A stretch of 64,000 nt of DNA from Streptococcus parasanguinis (lineage in GTDB: Bacteria; Bacillota; Bacilli; Lactobacillales; Streptococcaceae), in the NCBI RefSeq assembly GCF_018499505.1, contig NZ_JAHDAC010000001.1:310001-374000 (forward strand), in the 5' to 3' direction. The position numbers and the translations under genes are program-made. A model generated the notes under the pieces. That model worked only from the letters and a program-made list of their open reading frames with translations, ran no database searches and had not been told where the DNA came from. Below, piece by piece: positions 45,970-54,019 of the stretch (positions are counted from its first letter, which is position 1; each line of letters begins with the position of its first letter).

Positions 45970-46861
45970 AGTGAAAAACAATACATTCTATCAACTGCCA
46001 CAGTGGCTATTTGATCCAGAATATAAAGACATGAGCCTACGGGCCAAAGTGGTGTATGCGTTAATCTTCGATAGACGGTCTTTATCGTTAGAAAATAACT
46101 GGTACGACAAAAATGGCGATGTGTATATGTACTTCACAAATCAGCAAATGATGGAAAAGCTGAACTGTTCTGAAAAAACTATCATTTCTTCCAAGAAGGA
46201 ATTGGAAAAATATGGCTTGATAAAAGAGGTAAGACAGGGTGTAAATAGACCTAATCGCTTGTACATCAACGGAACTGTAAAAATTACAGGTCAAGAACTG
46301 GAAAATTTACAGTACGGAACTGTAAAAATTACAGGTCAAGAACTGGAAAATTTACAGCCAATCAAGACTAATAATATCAAGACTAATAATAACCAGACTA
46401 ATATCATCATCAAGGAGGATGATGAAAATCTAATTTTTAAAAAATTAAAAGAAGCCTTCGGTGAAATGCATGTCAATGGCACTATGGTTGAAGAGGTTGA
46501 AAGACTACTTCGACAGTACGGGAAAGAACTTGTAGTTTTGGCTTTAGATAAAACAATCCTAAATGCAGGTAAGTCTCTTAGATATACTATGTCAATTCTC
46601 CAACGCTGGGACGGTCAAGGTTTGAGAACGGCTGAACAGATTAGGGTAGCTGACGAAGAGTACGAACGGAAGAAATCCAACAAGACTCAAGTTGATCCTT
46701 ATGGAAATATTCCTTCTTGGTCCAATTTAAGACCAGAGAATCAGAAAGAGCCAGAGCCTGAAATGTCTGACGAAGAATATGAAAGACGGTTGAAGGAGTT
46801 TTTAGCCAGTGAATATGATGATTATCAATGGGAAGTCCCGTTTAGCAATTTGGGAGGATAA
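45956..46861 (+). CDS. replication initiator (RepA-N/DnaD-like)
   Basis: 301 residues. N-terminal winged helix of phage replisome organisers (FYQLPQWLFDPEYKDMSLRA, about 11-30), an exact 15-residue tandem repeat (GTVKITGQELENLQ twice, about 106-135), a poly-Asn/Thr linker, and a DnaD/DnaB_2 domain (about 160-235). It should bind the origin inside its own gene and load helicase. GTG 45956 follows AAAGGGG. No DnaC-like loader follows, unlike many relatives. Confidence 0.85.
   Translation: MKINEVKNNTFYQLPQWLFDPEYKDMSLRAKVVYALIFDRRSLSLENNWYDKNGDVYMYFTNQQMMEKLNCSEKTIISSKKELEKYGLIKEVRQGVNRPNRLYINGTVKITGQELENLQYGTVKITGQELENLQPIKTNNIKTNNNQTNIIIKEDDENLIFKKLKEAFGEMHVNGTMVEEVERLLRQYGKELVVLALDKTILNAGKSLRYTMSILQRWDGQGLRTAEQIRVADEEYERKKSNKTQVDPYGNIPSWSNLRPENQKEPEPEMSDEEYERRLKEFLASEYDDYQWEVPFSNLGG
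46271..46410. other. putative prophage replication origin with iterons
   Basis: A 45-bp unit is repeated exactly save its last three bases (46271-46315, 46316-46360). Each holds two near-palindromic 15-mers, CTGTAAAAATTACAG and CTGGAAAATTTACAG, at 46275, 46298, 46320 and 46343: spacing 23, 22, 23 bp, about two helical turns. An AT-rich tract with three AGACTAATA repeats follows (46361-46410), like an unwinding element. Confidence 0.6.
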
Positions 46862-46891
46862 AATGACAGAAGGAATCAAATCGGCATTATT

Positions 46892-47110
46892 ATGACTTGG
46901 ATTGAAGAACATTTTGCCAAGGAATACCCAGAAATCAAATCTATACAAGACGTCTGGGACAAGGATGTTTTAGGTGGATATCAGACACAGCGGTATTCGA
47001 GGGAATTGAATAAAGCGATTATCACTAACGACTTGACCGCTATTAGTAACGATCTAAATTCAATCGGGCTTACTTTGGCAGATTTTAAACAGCAACTAAC
47101 TTTATTTTAA
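46892..47110 (+). CDS. hypothetical phage protein
   Basis: 72 residues, MTWIEEHFAKEYPEIKSIQD at the start. A 10-codon ORF (46863-46895, MTEGIKSALL) lies before it and overlaps its start. The pair might be what remains of a helicase-loader locus, but no loader motif is left. Confidence 0.55.
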   Translation: MTWIEEHFAKEYPEIKSIQDVWDKDVLGGYQTQRYSRELNKAIITNDLTAISNDLNSIGLTLADFKQQLTLF

Positions 47111-47125
47111 AAAAGGAGAAATAAC

Positions 47126-47455
47126 ATGAAACAACAAAAAGAATTTTACGCAATCGCACAAAATGGAACGAACAAATTTTTAACAGGATATAAAAATCGA
47201 GAACACGCATTAACGTTTAGTGCTGAATTTACTAAGGAGGTTCGCTGTGCATTGATTTTTGAAAAAAGAGATGAAGAAACCAAAGAATCCATGGAAAATC
47301 TGGCTAAGGCTGTAGGTGGTCGTCTTGTTAAAATCAAAGCAGAATACGAGATCGCGGAAGAAGATGGATCGGAATTAAAAGAACCAGTTGAAAGCAACGA
47401 AGAAAGTGACCACGATGCCCTTGATTGCTTTATCAAAAAAATGTTAGGACTTTAA
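47126..47455 (+). CDS. hypothetical phage protein
   Basis: 109 residues, AAAGGAG before ATG 47126. Start KEFYAIAQNGTNKFLTGYKN resembles small phage proteins of the replication region; acidic C-terminus. Function unknown. Confidence 0.65.
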   Translation: MKQQKEFYAIAQNGTNKFLTGYKNREHALTFSAEFTKEVRCALIFEKRDEETKESMENLAKAVGGRLVKIKAEYEIAEEDGSELKEPVESNEESDHDALDCFIKKMLGL

Positions 47456-47456
47456 G

Positions 47457-47894
47457 ATGATCGAACTAACGATACCTATCGAGCCGAAAGCCCAAACCCG
47501 CCCAAAATTTGGGCGAGGTGGGGCATACGAAGACCCAAAAATGAAAGCGTGGCGCAGATCTGCTACGTACCTGATTAAAAGTCTGTACAAGGGCGAGAAG
47601 CTACAAGGATATCTCAAAACAGAAGTCACGTTTTATCTGAAAGCGCCTCAAGTCGTATCGAAAAAACCTACACCAAAAGCTAAAGCTAAAACGTGGGAAC
47701 GATACGAACGATTTATAAATGAGCGAATATACTGCGCCAAGAAGCCAGACTTGGACAATCTGGAAAAAGCAATATATGACAGCATTTCAGACGCCAACTG
47801 TATTTGGTGGGATGATAACCAAGTTGTAGAACATACAACAAGAAAGGTTTACTCGCCAAATCCACGAATTGAAATTAAAATTAAAAAAATCTAG
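47457..47894 (+). CDS. rusA: RusA-family Holliday junction resolvase
   Basis: 145 residues with the RusA signature KPDLDNLEKAIYDSI (about 99-113), whose Asp residues bind Mg2+, and a Lys-rich middle. Resolves branched DNA before packaging. ATG 47457 is 1 bp after the previous stop. Confidence 0.93.
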   Translation: MIELTIPIEPKAQTRPKFGRGGAYEDPKMKAWRRSATYLIKSLYKGEKLQGYLKTEVTFYLKAPQVVSKKPTPKAKAKTWERYERFINERIYCAKKPDLDNLEKAIYDSISDANCIWWDDNQVVEHTTRKVYSPNPRIEIKIKKI

Positions 47895-47907
47895 GAGAAT
47901 AAAAACA

Positions 47908-48144
47908 ATGAACAAAAAATTAGTTTTAGCAACAGTCGCAACGATTGCAGCAGTTACAGCGAAAGGAGTATATGCGGATGAAGTACAAGGAGCAGCTACA
48001 GCAGGAGATAGCACAAGCGCAGTTACAACTGCAGGAGTTGGACAAACTGGAGCAAGCCAAAATGAAGCAACGCAGGATGATAAACAACCAACTGTTGAAA
48101 CTGTCGATGAAGAAACAGGAAGCGCAAGCAACGATAATCAATAA
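47908..48144 (+). CDS. secreted low-complexity protein
   Basis: 78 residues. Signal peptide MNKKLVLATVATIAAVTAKG, cleaved near VYA-DE, then Ala/Thr/Gln/Asp-rich sequence. TAGGAG precedes ATG 47908. After the TAA the frame would go on 12 codons, as if shortened. Another frame over the same DNA (from about 47969) encodes a Gln/Lys/Leu coiled coil of over 70 residues; the signal-peptide frame has the better start. Unusual between rusA and terminase. Confidence 0.5.
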   Translation: MNKKLVLATVATIAAVTAKGVYADEVQGAATAGDSTSAVTTAGVGQTGASQNEATQDDKQPTVETVDEETGSASNDNQ

Positions 48145-48246
48145 TCGGGAGTTGCTACGAATGACAAACTTAATGAAGATTAGAAATATTTTTGTAAACC
48201 CCAAAAATATTAACTATTTTAAAATCGATGATTTAGGAGAGGATTT

Positions 48247-48426
48247 ATACCAATCGATGGAGATAAAGTGCTACCGAATAAGATGCTCTATAGTTTAGAG
48301 CGTGCGACTACTAACTTAACACGAGCAGCATCACAACTTGGTTTAACCGTGGACAGTCGAATGAAGTTGTATGTACCACAAGTGGAAGAGAAAAAAACCA
48401 GTATATTTGATAAGTTTGGAGGATAA
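48247..48426 (+). pseudogene. terminase small subunit (P27-like), C-terminal remnant
   Basis: The frame (open from 48232) encodes VLPNKMLYSLERATTNLTRA and ends EKKTSIFDKFGG. This is the C-terminal pattern of P27-type small terminases. The N-terminal DNA-binding part is absent, and a stop closes the frame upstream. Could start at GTG 48268 or ATG 48283. Confidence 0.65.
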
Positions 48427-48441
48427 CACCTCCTTTTTATT
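48417..48441 (+). terminator. hairpin before terminase-portal gene
   Basis: GGAGG ATAACA CCTCC followed by TTTTTATTTT; looks like an intrinsic terminator at the end of the small-terminase remnant, directly before the fusion gene. Confidence 0.5.
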
Positions 48442-49908
48442 TTGTCAGAAAGGAGGATTGAAACAATCGTAGATAAGAAATATCAAGATGTAGCTTATAA
48501 GTACGCAAAAGAAGTGCTGGACGGTAAGCGTAGAGTGAGTGCGAAAGTCTATAAGGCTTGCAAGCGACACATGAGAGATTTGGAAAACATTCCAAACAGC
48601 GACTACGACTACTTTCCAGAAATGGCGCAGAATCCGATTGATTTTATTGAAATCCTCCCAGATGTCAAAACTGGCAAATCTTATCCACTAGCAGAATTTC
48701 AGAAGTTTATTATCGCTAGCTTATACGGATGGCGAAGAAAATCAGATAAGACTATCAGACGATTCAGAAAGGCAATGATCTCACTTGCCCGTAAGAACGG
48801 TAAAACAATCCTTGTGGCTGGTATTGCTTTATACGAATTTTTGTTTGGCCGTAACCCTGCAATGTCACGGCAGTTATTTTGTACAGCTAACACGCGAGCT
48901 CAGGCGCGTATCGCTTACGACATGATTCGTAAGCAGTTAGATGCGTTAAGAAGTCAAAATGACGATATCAGAAAAGCTACTAAAATAGTGCGTGACGAAC
49001 TCAGAAATTTGAATGATGAAAGTTATGTACGCGCATTAAGTCGTGAAACAGGGGCAGTAGATGGATTTGAACCATATGTAGGTATTTTGGATGAATTTGC
49101 AGCATCTAAAACAAACGATAAGGCGATTGAATGTAAAGCAGAAGATGTCATTCATTGGAAATTCTTTAGTCACGATACCATTTTAGGACGGTCTCCACTA
49201 CTTTCACTTGGTAGCGAAATCAGCCTGCAAGATGGTGGACTGAATACCTTGATTAAATTTTTCCGTGATGGATTCTCAAGCGGAATTATCAAGCTCAAAG
49301 GTGCACAGTTAAATGGCGAAGCCCGCAAGAAAGCCCGTATGGACTTTGAGAAAATGCGTGAGGGTTCGACGGGTGGTAGTCCTTTGGTATTTGACGATAC
49401 ACAGGAATATACACCACTAGAAATTGATACGAACGTTTTGCAGTTAATTACATCTAATAACTTTACAACCGCACAGATTGCGAAAGCCTTGCGTGTACCA
49501 AGTTATAAGCTGGGTGTGAATAGCCCTAACCAGTCAGTTGCACAGTTGGCTGAGGATTATGTCGCGAATGACTTGCCGTTTTATTTTGATGCAATCACTA
49601 GCGAACTTGCCCTTAAAGTGCTGGGCGATGAAGAACGCAAACTATTTAAGATCGAGTTCGATACTCGAAGCGTAACAGGTCGTAACGTAGATGAGATCAC
49701 TAAGTTGATTATTAACCAAGTCATCACACCCAACGAAGGGCGCGTGGAACTTGGTAAAGAGCGTTCGTCTGATCCTAACATGGATCGCTATCAATCCAGC
49801 TTGAATTATGTATTCCTCGATAAGAAAGAGGAATATCAAGCAATGAAAGGGGGTGAGGATGAAAATGGCAAAGAGAATCAAGATGAAAGGGCCACTAATT
49901 CCGAATAA
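48442..49908 (+). CDS. fusion: large terminase N-half + portal C-half
   Basis: 488 residues in one frame. Residues 1 to about 225 are the ATPase half of a phage large terminase: ARKNGKTILVAG (Walker A region) and YVGILDEF (Walker B). Residues about 232 to 488 are a portal protein from VIHWKFFSHDTILGRSPLLS onwards. Missing are the terminase nuclease domain and the portal N-terminus, roughly 1.5 kb, so an in-frame deletion near 49110-49140 joined them. The start is unclear: TTG 48442 precedes the only ribosome site (AAAGGAGG, 48449-48456). Packaging should not work. Confidence 0.85.
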   Translation: MSERRIETIVDKKYQDVAYKYAKEVLDGKRRVSAKVYKACKRHMRDLENIPNSDYDYFPEMAQNPIDFIEILPDVKTGKSYPLAEFQKFIIASLYGWRRKSDKTIRRFRKAMISLARKNGKTILVAGIALYEFLFGRNPAMSRQLFCTANTRAQARIAYDMIRKQLDALRSQNDDIRKATKIVRDELRNLNDESYVRALSRETGAVDGFEPYVGILDEFAASKTNDKAIECKAEDVIHWKFFSHDTILGRSPLLSLGSEISLQDGGLNTLIKFFRDGFSSGIIKLKGAQLNGEARKKARMDFEKMREGSTGGSPLVFDDTQEYTPLEIDTNVLQLITSNNFTTAQIAKALRVPSYKLGVNSPNQSVAQLAEDYVANDLPFYFDAITSELALKVLGDEERKLFKIEFDTRSVTGRNVDEITKLIINQVITPNEGRVELGKERSSDPNMDRYQSSLNYVFLDKKEEYQAMKGGEDENGKENQDERATNSE

Positions 49909-50539
49909 TAGCCAAGAAGCCTACGACTACTTTGGCTTGGAAGCGGTAAGTGCTAAATCTATCACAGATGCCTTTCCAGAGGACAACAGCGACATCGTTT
50001 TAGAAGTTAATTCAAACGGTGGACTTGTGACCGTTGGTAGTGAAATCTATACAGCTTTAAAAAGCTATTCTGGGAATGTGACTGTAGAAGTGACTGGAAT
50101 GGCTGCGAGTGCTGCGAGTGTAGCGATTATGGGTGCTGATAAGGTGCTTATTAGTCCAACAGCGCAGATCATGATCCACAAGGCGCTTTATGGATATGTA
50201 TCTGGCAATAGTGATGATTTAGATAAGGCTTCTAATGCACTGAAATCAAGCGATCAAGCTATTATCAATGCTTATGTAGCTAAAACTGGTTTATCAAAAG
50301 AAGAAATTCTTGACATGATGAGAAATGAAACTTATATGTCAGCTAGTGAAGCAGTTGAAAAGGGTTTTGCGGATGAAGTGATGTCCTTTGATGATGTTGG
50401 AGCAGTAGCAAGCCTTGAAAACGGATTGTTACCGCAAGCGGTTATTGATGACTTCTACGCTAACCGTAGCAAGCGTAAGTCAGAAATTCAAAATATGCTA
50501 CGAGAAATCGAAAAAGAAGAATTACTCAGAGGGCTTTAA
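49859..50539 (+). CDS. ClpP-like head maturation protease
   Basis: 226 residues with S49-type/ClpP fold: Ser in GMAASAAS (near 83), His in QIMIHKAL (near 105). Cleaves scaffold and capsid during head assembly. ATG 49859 overlaps the portal end by 50 bp. Confidence 0.93.
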   Translation: MKMAKRIKMKGPLIPNNSQEAYDYFGLEAVSAKSITDAFPEDNSDIVLEVNSNGGLVTVGSEIYTALKSYSGNVTVEVTGMAASAASVAIMGADKVLISPTAQIMIHKALYGYVSGNSDDLDKASNALKSSDQAIINAYVAKTGLSKEEILDMMRNETYMSASEAVEKGFADEVMSFDDVGAVASLENGLLPQAVIDDFYANRSKRKSEIQNMLREIEKEELLRGL

Positions 50540-50551
50540 GCTCTTTTTTTA
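50528..50551 (+). terminator. weak terminator before capsid gene
   Basis: AGAGGGCT / AGCTCT stem followed by T7, overlapping the protease stop. Confidence 0.5.
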
Positions 50552-50574
50552 ATACCGAAAGGAGAAATAAAGGT

Positions 50575-51744
50575 ATGTATACAGAAAAAATGAAACAGAT
50601 TAAAGCGCTAATTGCAAAAGCTAGCGCAGAAATCACTGCTAAGACAGAAGAATTGAAATCTGCCTTGAATACCGAAGATCTTGAAAAAGCGCGTGCACTT
50701 CGCGTTGATATTGATGCTTTGAAATCTCAAAAAGAAGAAGCTGAAAACGACTTGAAGTCTTATGAACTTGCAGAAGCTGGTAACGCTGAAAACGAAGCTG
50801 GTAAAGCTCATGAAGTAAAAGCAGAAACTAAATCTTACCGTGAAGCGGTAAATGAGTACATCCGTACTAAAGGTGCAAAAGCTGATGCGCAGTTGAAACT
50901 TGAGGGTAAAGATCTTCTCATTCCAATGAACGTAGCAGTGGATCCTACTACTGATGGATTGAAGAAAGCTGGAACTGAAAAAGTAACTAGCAAAGAAATC
51001 GTAACTACGCCAATGCGTGAAGTTAAGACAGTTGTTGACCTTAAACAATTCACAACAATCCACAAAGCATCTAAAGGTGAAGGCTCTTACCCAATCTTGA
51101 AGAAAGCTACATCTAAAATGGCAAGTGTTGAAGAACTGGAAAAGAACCCAGCTCTTGCTAAGCCAGAATTCACAGGAGTAGACTGGAAGGTTAAGACTTA
51201 CCGTGGTGCGATTCCATTGTCTCAAGAAGCTATTGATGATGCAGATGTTGACCTTTTGGCAATTGTTGCAGAAGCAGCTAACCAAATCAAGGCTAATACT
51301 ACTAACGATGCGATCGCTACTGTATTGAAAGATTTTGAAGCAAAAAATGCTACAAACCTTGATGAAATCAAGCGTATCTTGAACAAAGATCTTGACCCAG
51401 CTTACAATGTATCATTTGTAGTCTCTCAAAGTTTCTATCAAAAACTTGACACTTTGAAAGATAAGAATGACCGTTATCTTCTTCAAGATTCAATCACATC
51501 TGCTTCTGGAAAAGTATTCCTTGGTCATCCAGTATTTGTTGTTTCTGATGCAACACTTGGTGCTGACGGTGAAGCTCATGCGTTTATCGGTGATATCCAA
51601 CGCGCTGTACTCTTTGCAGACCGTCAAGAGCTTGGATTGCGCTGGACTGATAATGAAATCTATGGTCAATACTTGCAAGCAGTTGTACGCTTTGATGTTA
51701 AGAAAGCAGACGCAAAAGCTGGTTACTTCGTAACTATGCCCTAA
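50575..51744 (+). CDS. major capsid protein, HK97 family
   Basis: 389 residues. Residues 1-100 form a Lys/Glu coiled coil, the removable scaffold-like delta domain; the rest is the HK97 fold. It ends ATG CCC TAA; see the recoding entry that follows for a likely longer form. Confidence 0.92.
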   Translation: MYTEKMKQIKALIAKASAEITAKTEELKSALNTEDLEKARALRVDIDALKSQKEEAENDLKSYELAEAGNAENEAGKAHEVKAETKSYREAVNEYIRTKGAKADAQLKLEGKDLLIPMNVAVDPTTDGLKKAGTEKVTSKEIVTTPMREVKTVVDLKQFTTIHKASKGEGSYPILKKATSKMASVEELEKNPALAKPEFTGVDWKVKTYRGAIPLSQEAIDDADVDLLAIVAEAANQIKANTTNDAIATVLKDFEAKNATNLDEIKRILNKDLDPAYNVSFVVSQSFYQKLDTLKDKNDRYLLQDSITSASGKVFLGHPVFVVSDATLGADGEAHAFIGDIQRAVLFADRQELGLRWTDNEIYGQYLQAVVRFDVKKADAKAGYFVTMP

Positions 51745-51898
51745 TGTTCCCCCAGCAAGCGGGGGTGTCTCACGGTCTGCGGTTACTCCAACCGCAAGTA
51801 GCACCAAAGCCGACATCATGGCTTATCTCGATAGCAAAGGAATCACATACAGCGCCTCACAAACCAAAGAGCAACTACTTGCATTGATTGGAGCGTGA
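51739..51898 (+). CDS. +1 frameshift extension of the major capsid protein
   Basis: At CCC TAA (51739-51744) the P-site tRNA-Pro can slip +1 to CCT, after which the frame reads 51 codons (51743-51895): a Pro/Ser/Ala linker NVPPASGGVSRSAVTPTASS then TKADIMAYLDSKGITYSASQ and TKEQLLALIGA, a HeH/LEM-like helix-extended-helix. A hairpin CCCCC AGCAAG CGGGGG-type (51749-51765) lies 4 nt after the stop. No ATG, GTG or TTG starts the extension frame, supporting recoding. Listeria phage PSA uses such +1 slippage at Pro codons. Confidence 0.65.
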
Positions 51899-51902
51899 TG
51901 CT

Positions 51903-52238
51903 ATGGCTGTAACGGATTTAGAAGATGTAAAACTTTACTGTAAGATTGATTTTGACTTTGAGGATCAAATGCTCGAAGAAATGATCGATGCTGCAGAAGA
52001 TGAAATCTGTTTTGCTATCGGCAATGATGTAATTCCTCAAGATTTAGAAAAGTACGCTAAGTTTACACTTGCCGTCAAAAAGCAAGTGAAAGAGGAATAC
52101 GAACATCGTGGCTTGTCTGCTGACACACAACGTCACGGGCTAGCCAACGGTGTACTTAATATTATCCATCAACTACGCACACGGAGGGAACTCGATGATC
52201 ACAAGAAAAATGAATCACAGAGTAACGTTCTTCCGTGA
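51903..52238 (+). CDS. head-tail connector (gp6-like)
   Basis: 111 residues starting MAVTDLEDVKLYCKIDFDFE, the helical gp6/DUF3199-like connector pattern. Follows the capsid gene in order. ATG 51903 chosen over TTG 51888 for spacing to GGAG. Confidence 0.85.
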   Translation: MAVTDLEDVKLYCKIDFDFEDQMLEEMIDAAEDEICFAIGNDVIPQDLEKYAKFTLAVKKQVKEEYEHRGLSADTQRHGLANGVLNIIHQLRTRRELDDHKKNESQSNVLP

Positions 52239-52551
52239 AATTGGAGGCCAGAACGAAGATGGTGAGGTTATCTCTCCATCTCGAAAAAACCTCTATACTT
52301 GCTGGGCGGAGGTTGCCAAGACTTCCTTGAAAGACTTTCAAGAGGGAGCGAACCAAACTGCCAACAAGAAAGCTAAAGGAATTGTTTCTTCAAGCGAATT
52401 AAAAACCTTGTATATTCGCCACAATCCAGAGCGACCTTTCGATAGCTCAGATCATGTTGAATTCAACGGATTTGAATATGATATCGTATCGGTTGATGTG
52501 GACGAATCATCTTTTGATACGGATAAGATCAGCATCAAGAGGCGGACATGA
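52195..52551 (+). CDS. head closure / head-tail adaptor protein
   Basis: 118 residues, MITRKMNHRVTFFREIGGQN and WAEVAKTSLKDFQEG fit the SPP1 gp16-like head-tail joining family. ATG 52195 has ACGGAGGG upstream and overlaps the connector end. Confidence 0.88.
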   Translation: MITRKMNHRVTFFREIGGQNEDGEVISPSRKNLYTCWAEVAKTSLKDFQEGANQTANKKAKGIVSSSELKTLYIRHNPERPFDSSDHVEFNGFEYDIVSVDVDESSFDTDKISIKRRT

Positions 52552-52925
52552 CAAAAGGTCTGGATCAGATTTTATCACGACTTACTGAACTACAAATAAA
52601 AGCTCCGAAGGCTGCACGATCTGCGGTTAAGGAAGCAGCAGACGAAACAGAACAGATTTTAAAACGAAATACTCCTGTTTATTTTGTTATGGATAATGTC
52701 CATGCCAAAGATGATACGAAAGTCACCAGTTTTAAAGGTGGCGATCACGGTTTGATATCAAAAGATATTGGCTTTGGTCGTGCTACAGGCTGGCGGATAC
52801 ATTTCCCAGACGATGGTACAAAATACCAAAAAGCACAAGGTTTTGAAGAAAGAACAATTAACGAAGCAACACCAATTGTAAAAGAGATATACGCTACGAA
52901 AGTGAAGGAGGGATTGGGATTGTGA
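52548..52925 (+). CDS. HK97 gp10-like tail-completion protein
   Basis: 125 residues with GLDQILSRLTELQIKAPKAA and the basic FGRATGWRIHFPDDGT segment of HK97 gp10 relatives. ATGA overlap with the gene before. Confidence 0.85.
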   Translation: MTKGLDQILSRLTELQIKAPKAARSAVKEAADETEQILKRNTPVYFVMDNVHAKDDTKVTSFKGGDHGLISKDIGFGRATGWRIHFPDDGTKYQKAQGFEERTINEATPIVKEIYATKVKEGLGL

Positions 52926-53371
52926 CAGTAGAAACAATAGCTTATAAGTTATTAAGCAATAACGAAGAGCTGAATAGCTTACTCGATAAGATACGAGGGA
53001 AGAAGTTTGGTCTTGGATTTAAACAAGGAATCTTTACTTACGACATCCCAGAGCGCCCTACGAACGCTTTGAGTAAGGAGCTTGCTCCCTTTATGCGTAT
53101 TTATCCAACTTATGAGAATGATGTTGAGTTTGCAGATGACAAAGCCATCTCAACTGAACACAGGATCACGATTAATTATTGGTGCTTAAATGCCAAGCAA
53201 TCTGAACAGATTGCTGAATTGATGGATAAGATTTTAGAAAGTAACGGTTTTGAACGTTACACAACGAATGAACTGCCAAGATATAAAGATAACGATATTG
53301 ACTTACTGGTGAATGTGAGAAAGTATCGTTTTTTTGATTGGCAATTGGAAAAATTAAGAAACGAGGATTAA
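52922..53371 (+). CDS. tail terminator-like protein
   Basis: 149 residues from GTG 52922, 4-bp overlap with the previous stop. Position before the major tail gene and the pattern of a small alpha/beta protein point to the tail terminator; sequence alone is weak. Confidence 0.7.
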   Translation: MTVETIAYKLLSNNEELNSLLDKIRGKKFGLGFKQGIFTYDIPERPTNALSKELAPFMRIYPTYENDVEFADDKAISTEHRITINYWCLNAKQSEQIAELMDKILESNGFERYTTNELPRYKDNDIDLLVNVRKYRFFDWQLEKLRNED

Positions 53372-53374
53372 TGA

Positions 53375-53926
53375 ATGTCTAAAGTTAAATTTGGATTGCG
53401 TGGATTTGAATTTGGTGAAGTTAATGCTGAAAACAAAGTCCCAACAACTATGAAATTGACTGGTATGAAATCTGCTAAGATTGATATCACAAACGAACTT
53501 GTAACAATTGCTGCCGATGATGGGCCATACGTAGTATTGTCATCTGGTATCACTGGCACACAATTGGAAATTTCAGTGCTTGACTTGCCAACAGAAGCAC
53601 GTAAAGTATTGTACGGAATCGAAGTAAAAGACGGTATGGAAGTATACAACAAGAACCTCACTCCTAAAGATGTGGCTTGTTGCTTCCGTACATCTACAGA
53701 AGATGGTAAAGCTATCTGGATTGGTCTCCTTAAAGGTAAGTTCTCTCTTCCTGGCATGGAAACAGAAACTAAAGACGGTTCACCATCACCAAAAGAAGAC
53801 AGCGTAACAGGTAACTTTGTGGCGCGTGGTGACGATGAAAGCGGTGATGTAATGATTATTGCCCGCGAAGATAACCCAGCGTTTAACTTGCAAAAATTCC
53901 GTGACGCTGTATTCCCAAAGTCGTAA
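53375..53926 (+). CDS. major tail (tube) protein
   Basis: 183 residues, beta-rich, MSKVKFGLRGFEFGEVNAEN start typical of lactic-phage major tail proteins. Its last codons hold a -1 slippery heptamer that would add 13 residues. Confidence 0.88.
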   Translation: MSKVKFGLRGFEFGEVNAENKVPTTMKLTGMKSAKIDITNELVTIAADDGPYVVLSSGITGTQLEISVLDLPTEARKVLYGIEVKDGMEVYNKNLTPKDVACCFRTSTEDGKAIWIGLLKGKFSLPGMETETKDGSPSPKEDSVTGNFVARGDDESGDVMIIAREDNPAFNLQKFRDAVFPKS

Positions 53927-53961
53927 GCGCCGCACCAGCTTCGCCTGTAGGCGCAGGATAA
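53914..53961 (+). promoter_or_regulatory. -1 frameshift site in major tail gene
   Basis: C CCA AAG (53914-53920) fits X XXY YYZ in the reading frame, 2 codons before TAA. Slippage by -1 reads VVSAAPASPVGAG to TAA 53959-53961, an Ala/Pro linker-like tail. GCGCC (about 53927-53931) and GGCGC (about 53949-53953) form a stem just downstream. Confidence 0.6.
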
Positions 53962-53970
53962 CAACTTTCT

Positions 53971-54004
53971 AAGCATGGATTTTATTTCCATGCTTTTTGT
54001 TTTT
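53971..54004 (+). terminator. terminator after major tail gene
   Basis: AAGCATGGA / TCCATGCTT with T5GT5; probably lowers expression of the chaperone and tape measure genes relative to the tube. Confidence 0.8.
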
Positions 54005-54019
54005 ATTAAGGAGTAGGAA

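Noticed and set aside
46271..46360. CRISPR-like repeats
   Set aside because: Only two 45-bp tandem units without spacers, inside a coding region; fits origin iterons.
50608..51285. 225-codon minus-strand ORF
   Set aside because: Opposite the capsid gene; Phe/Cys/Ser-rich composition typical of antisense reading.
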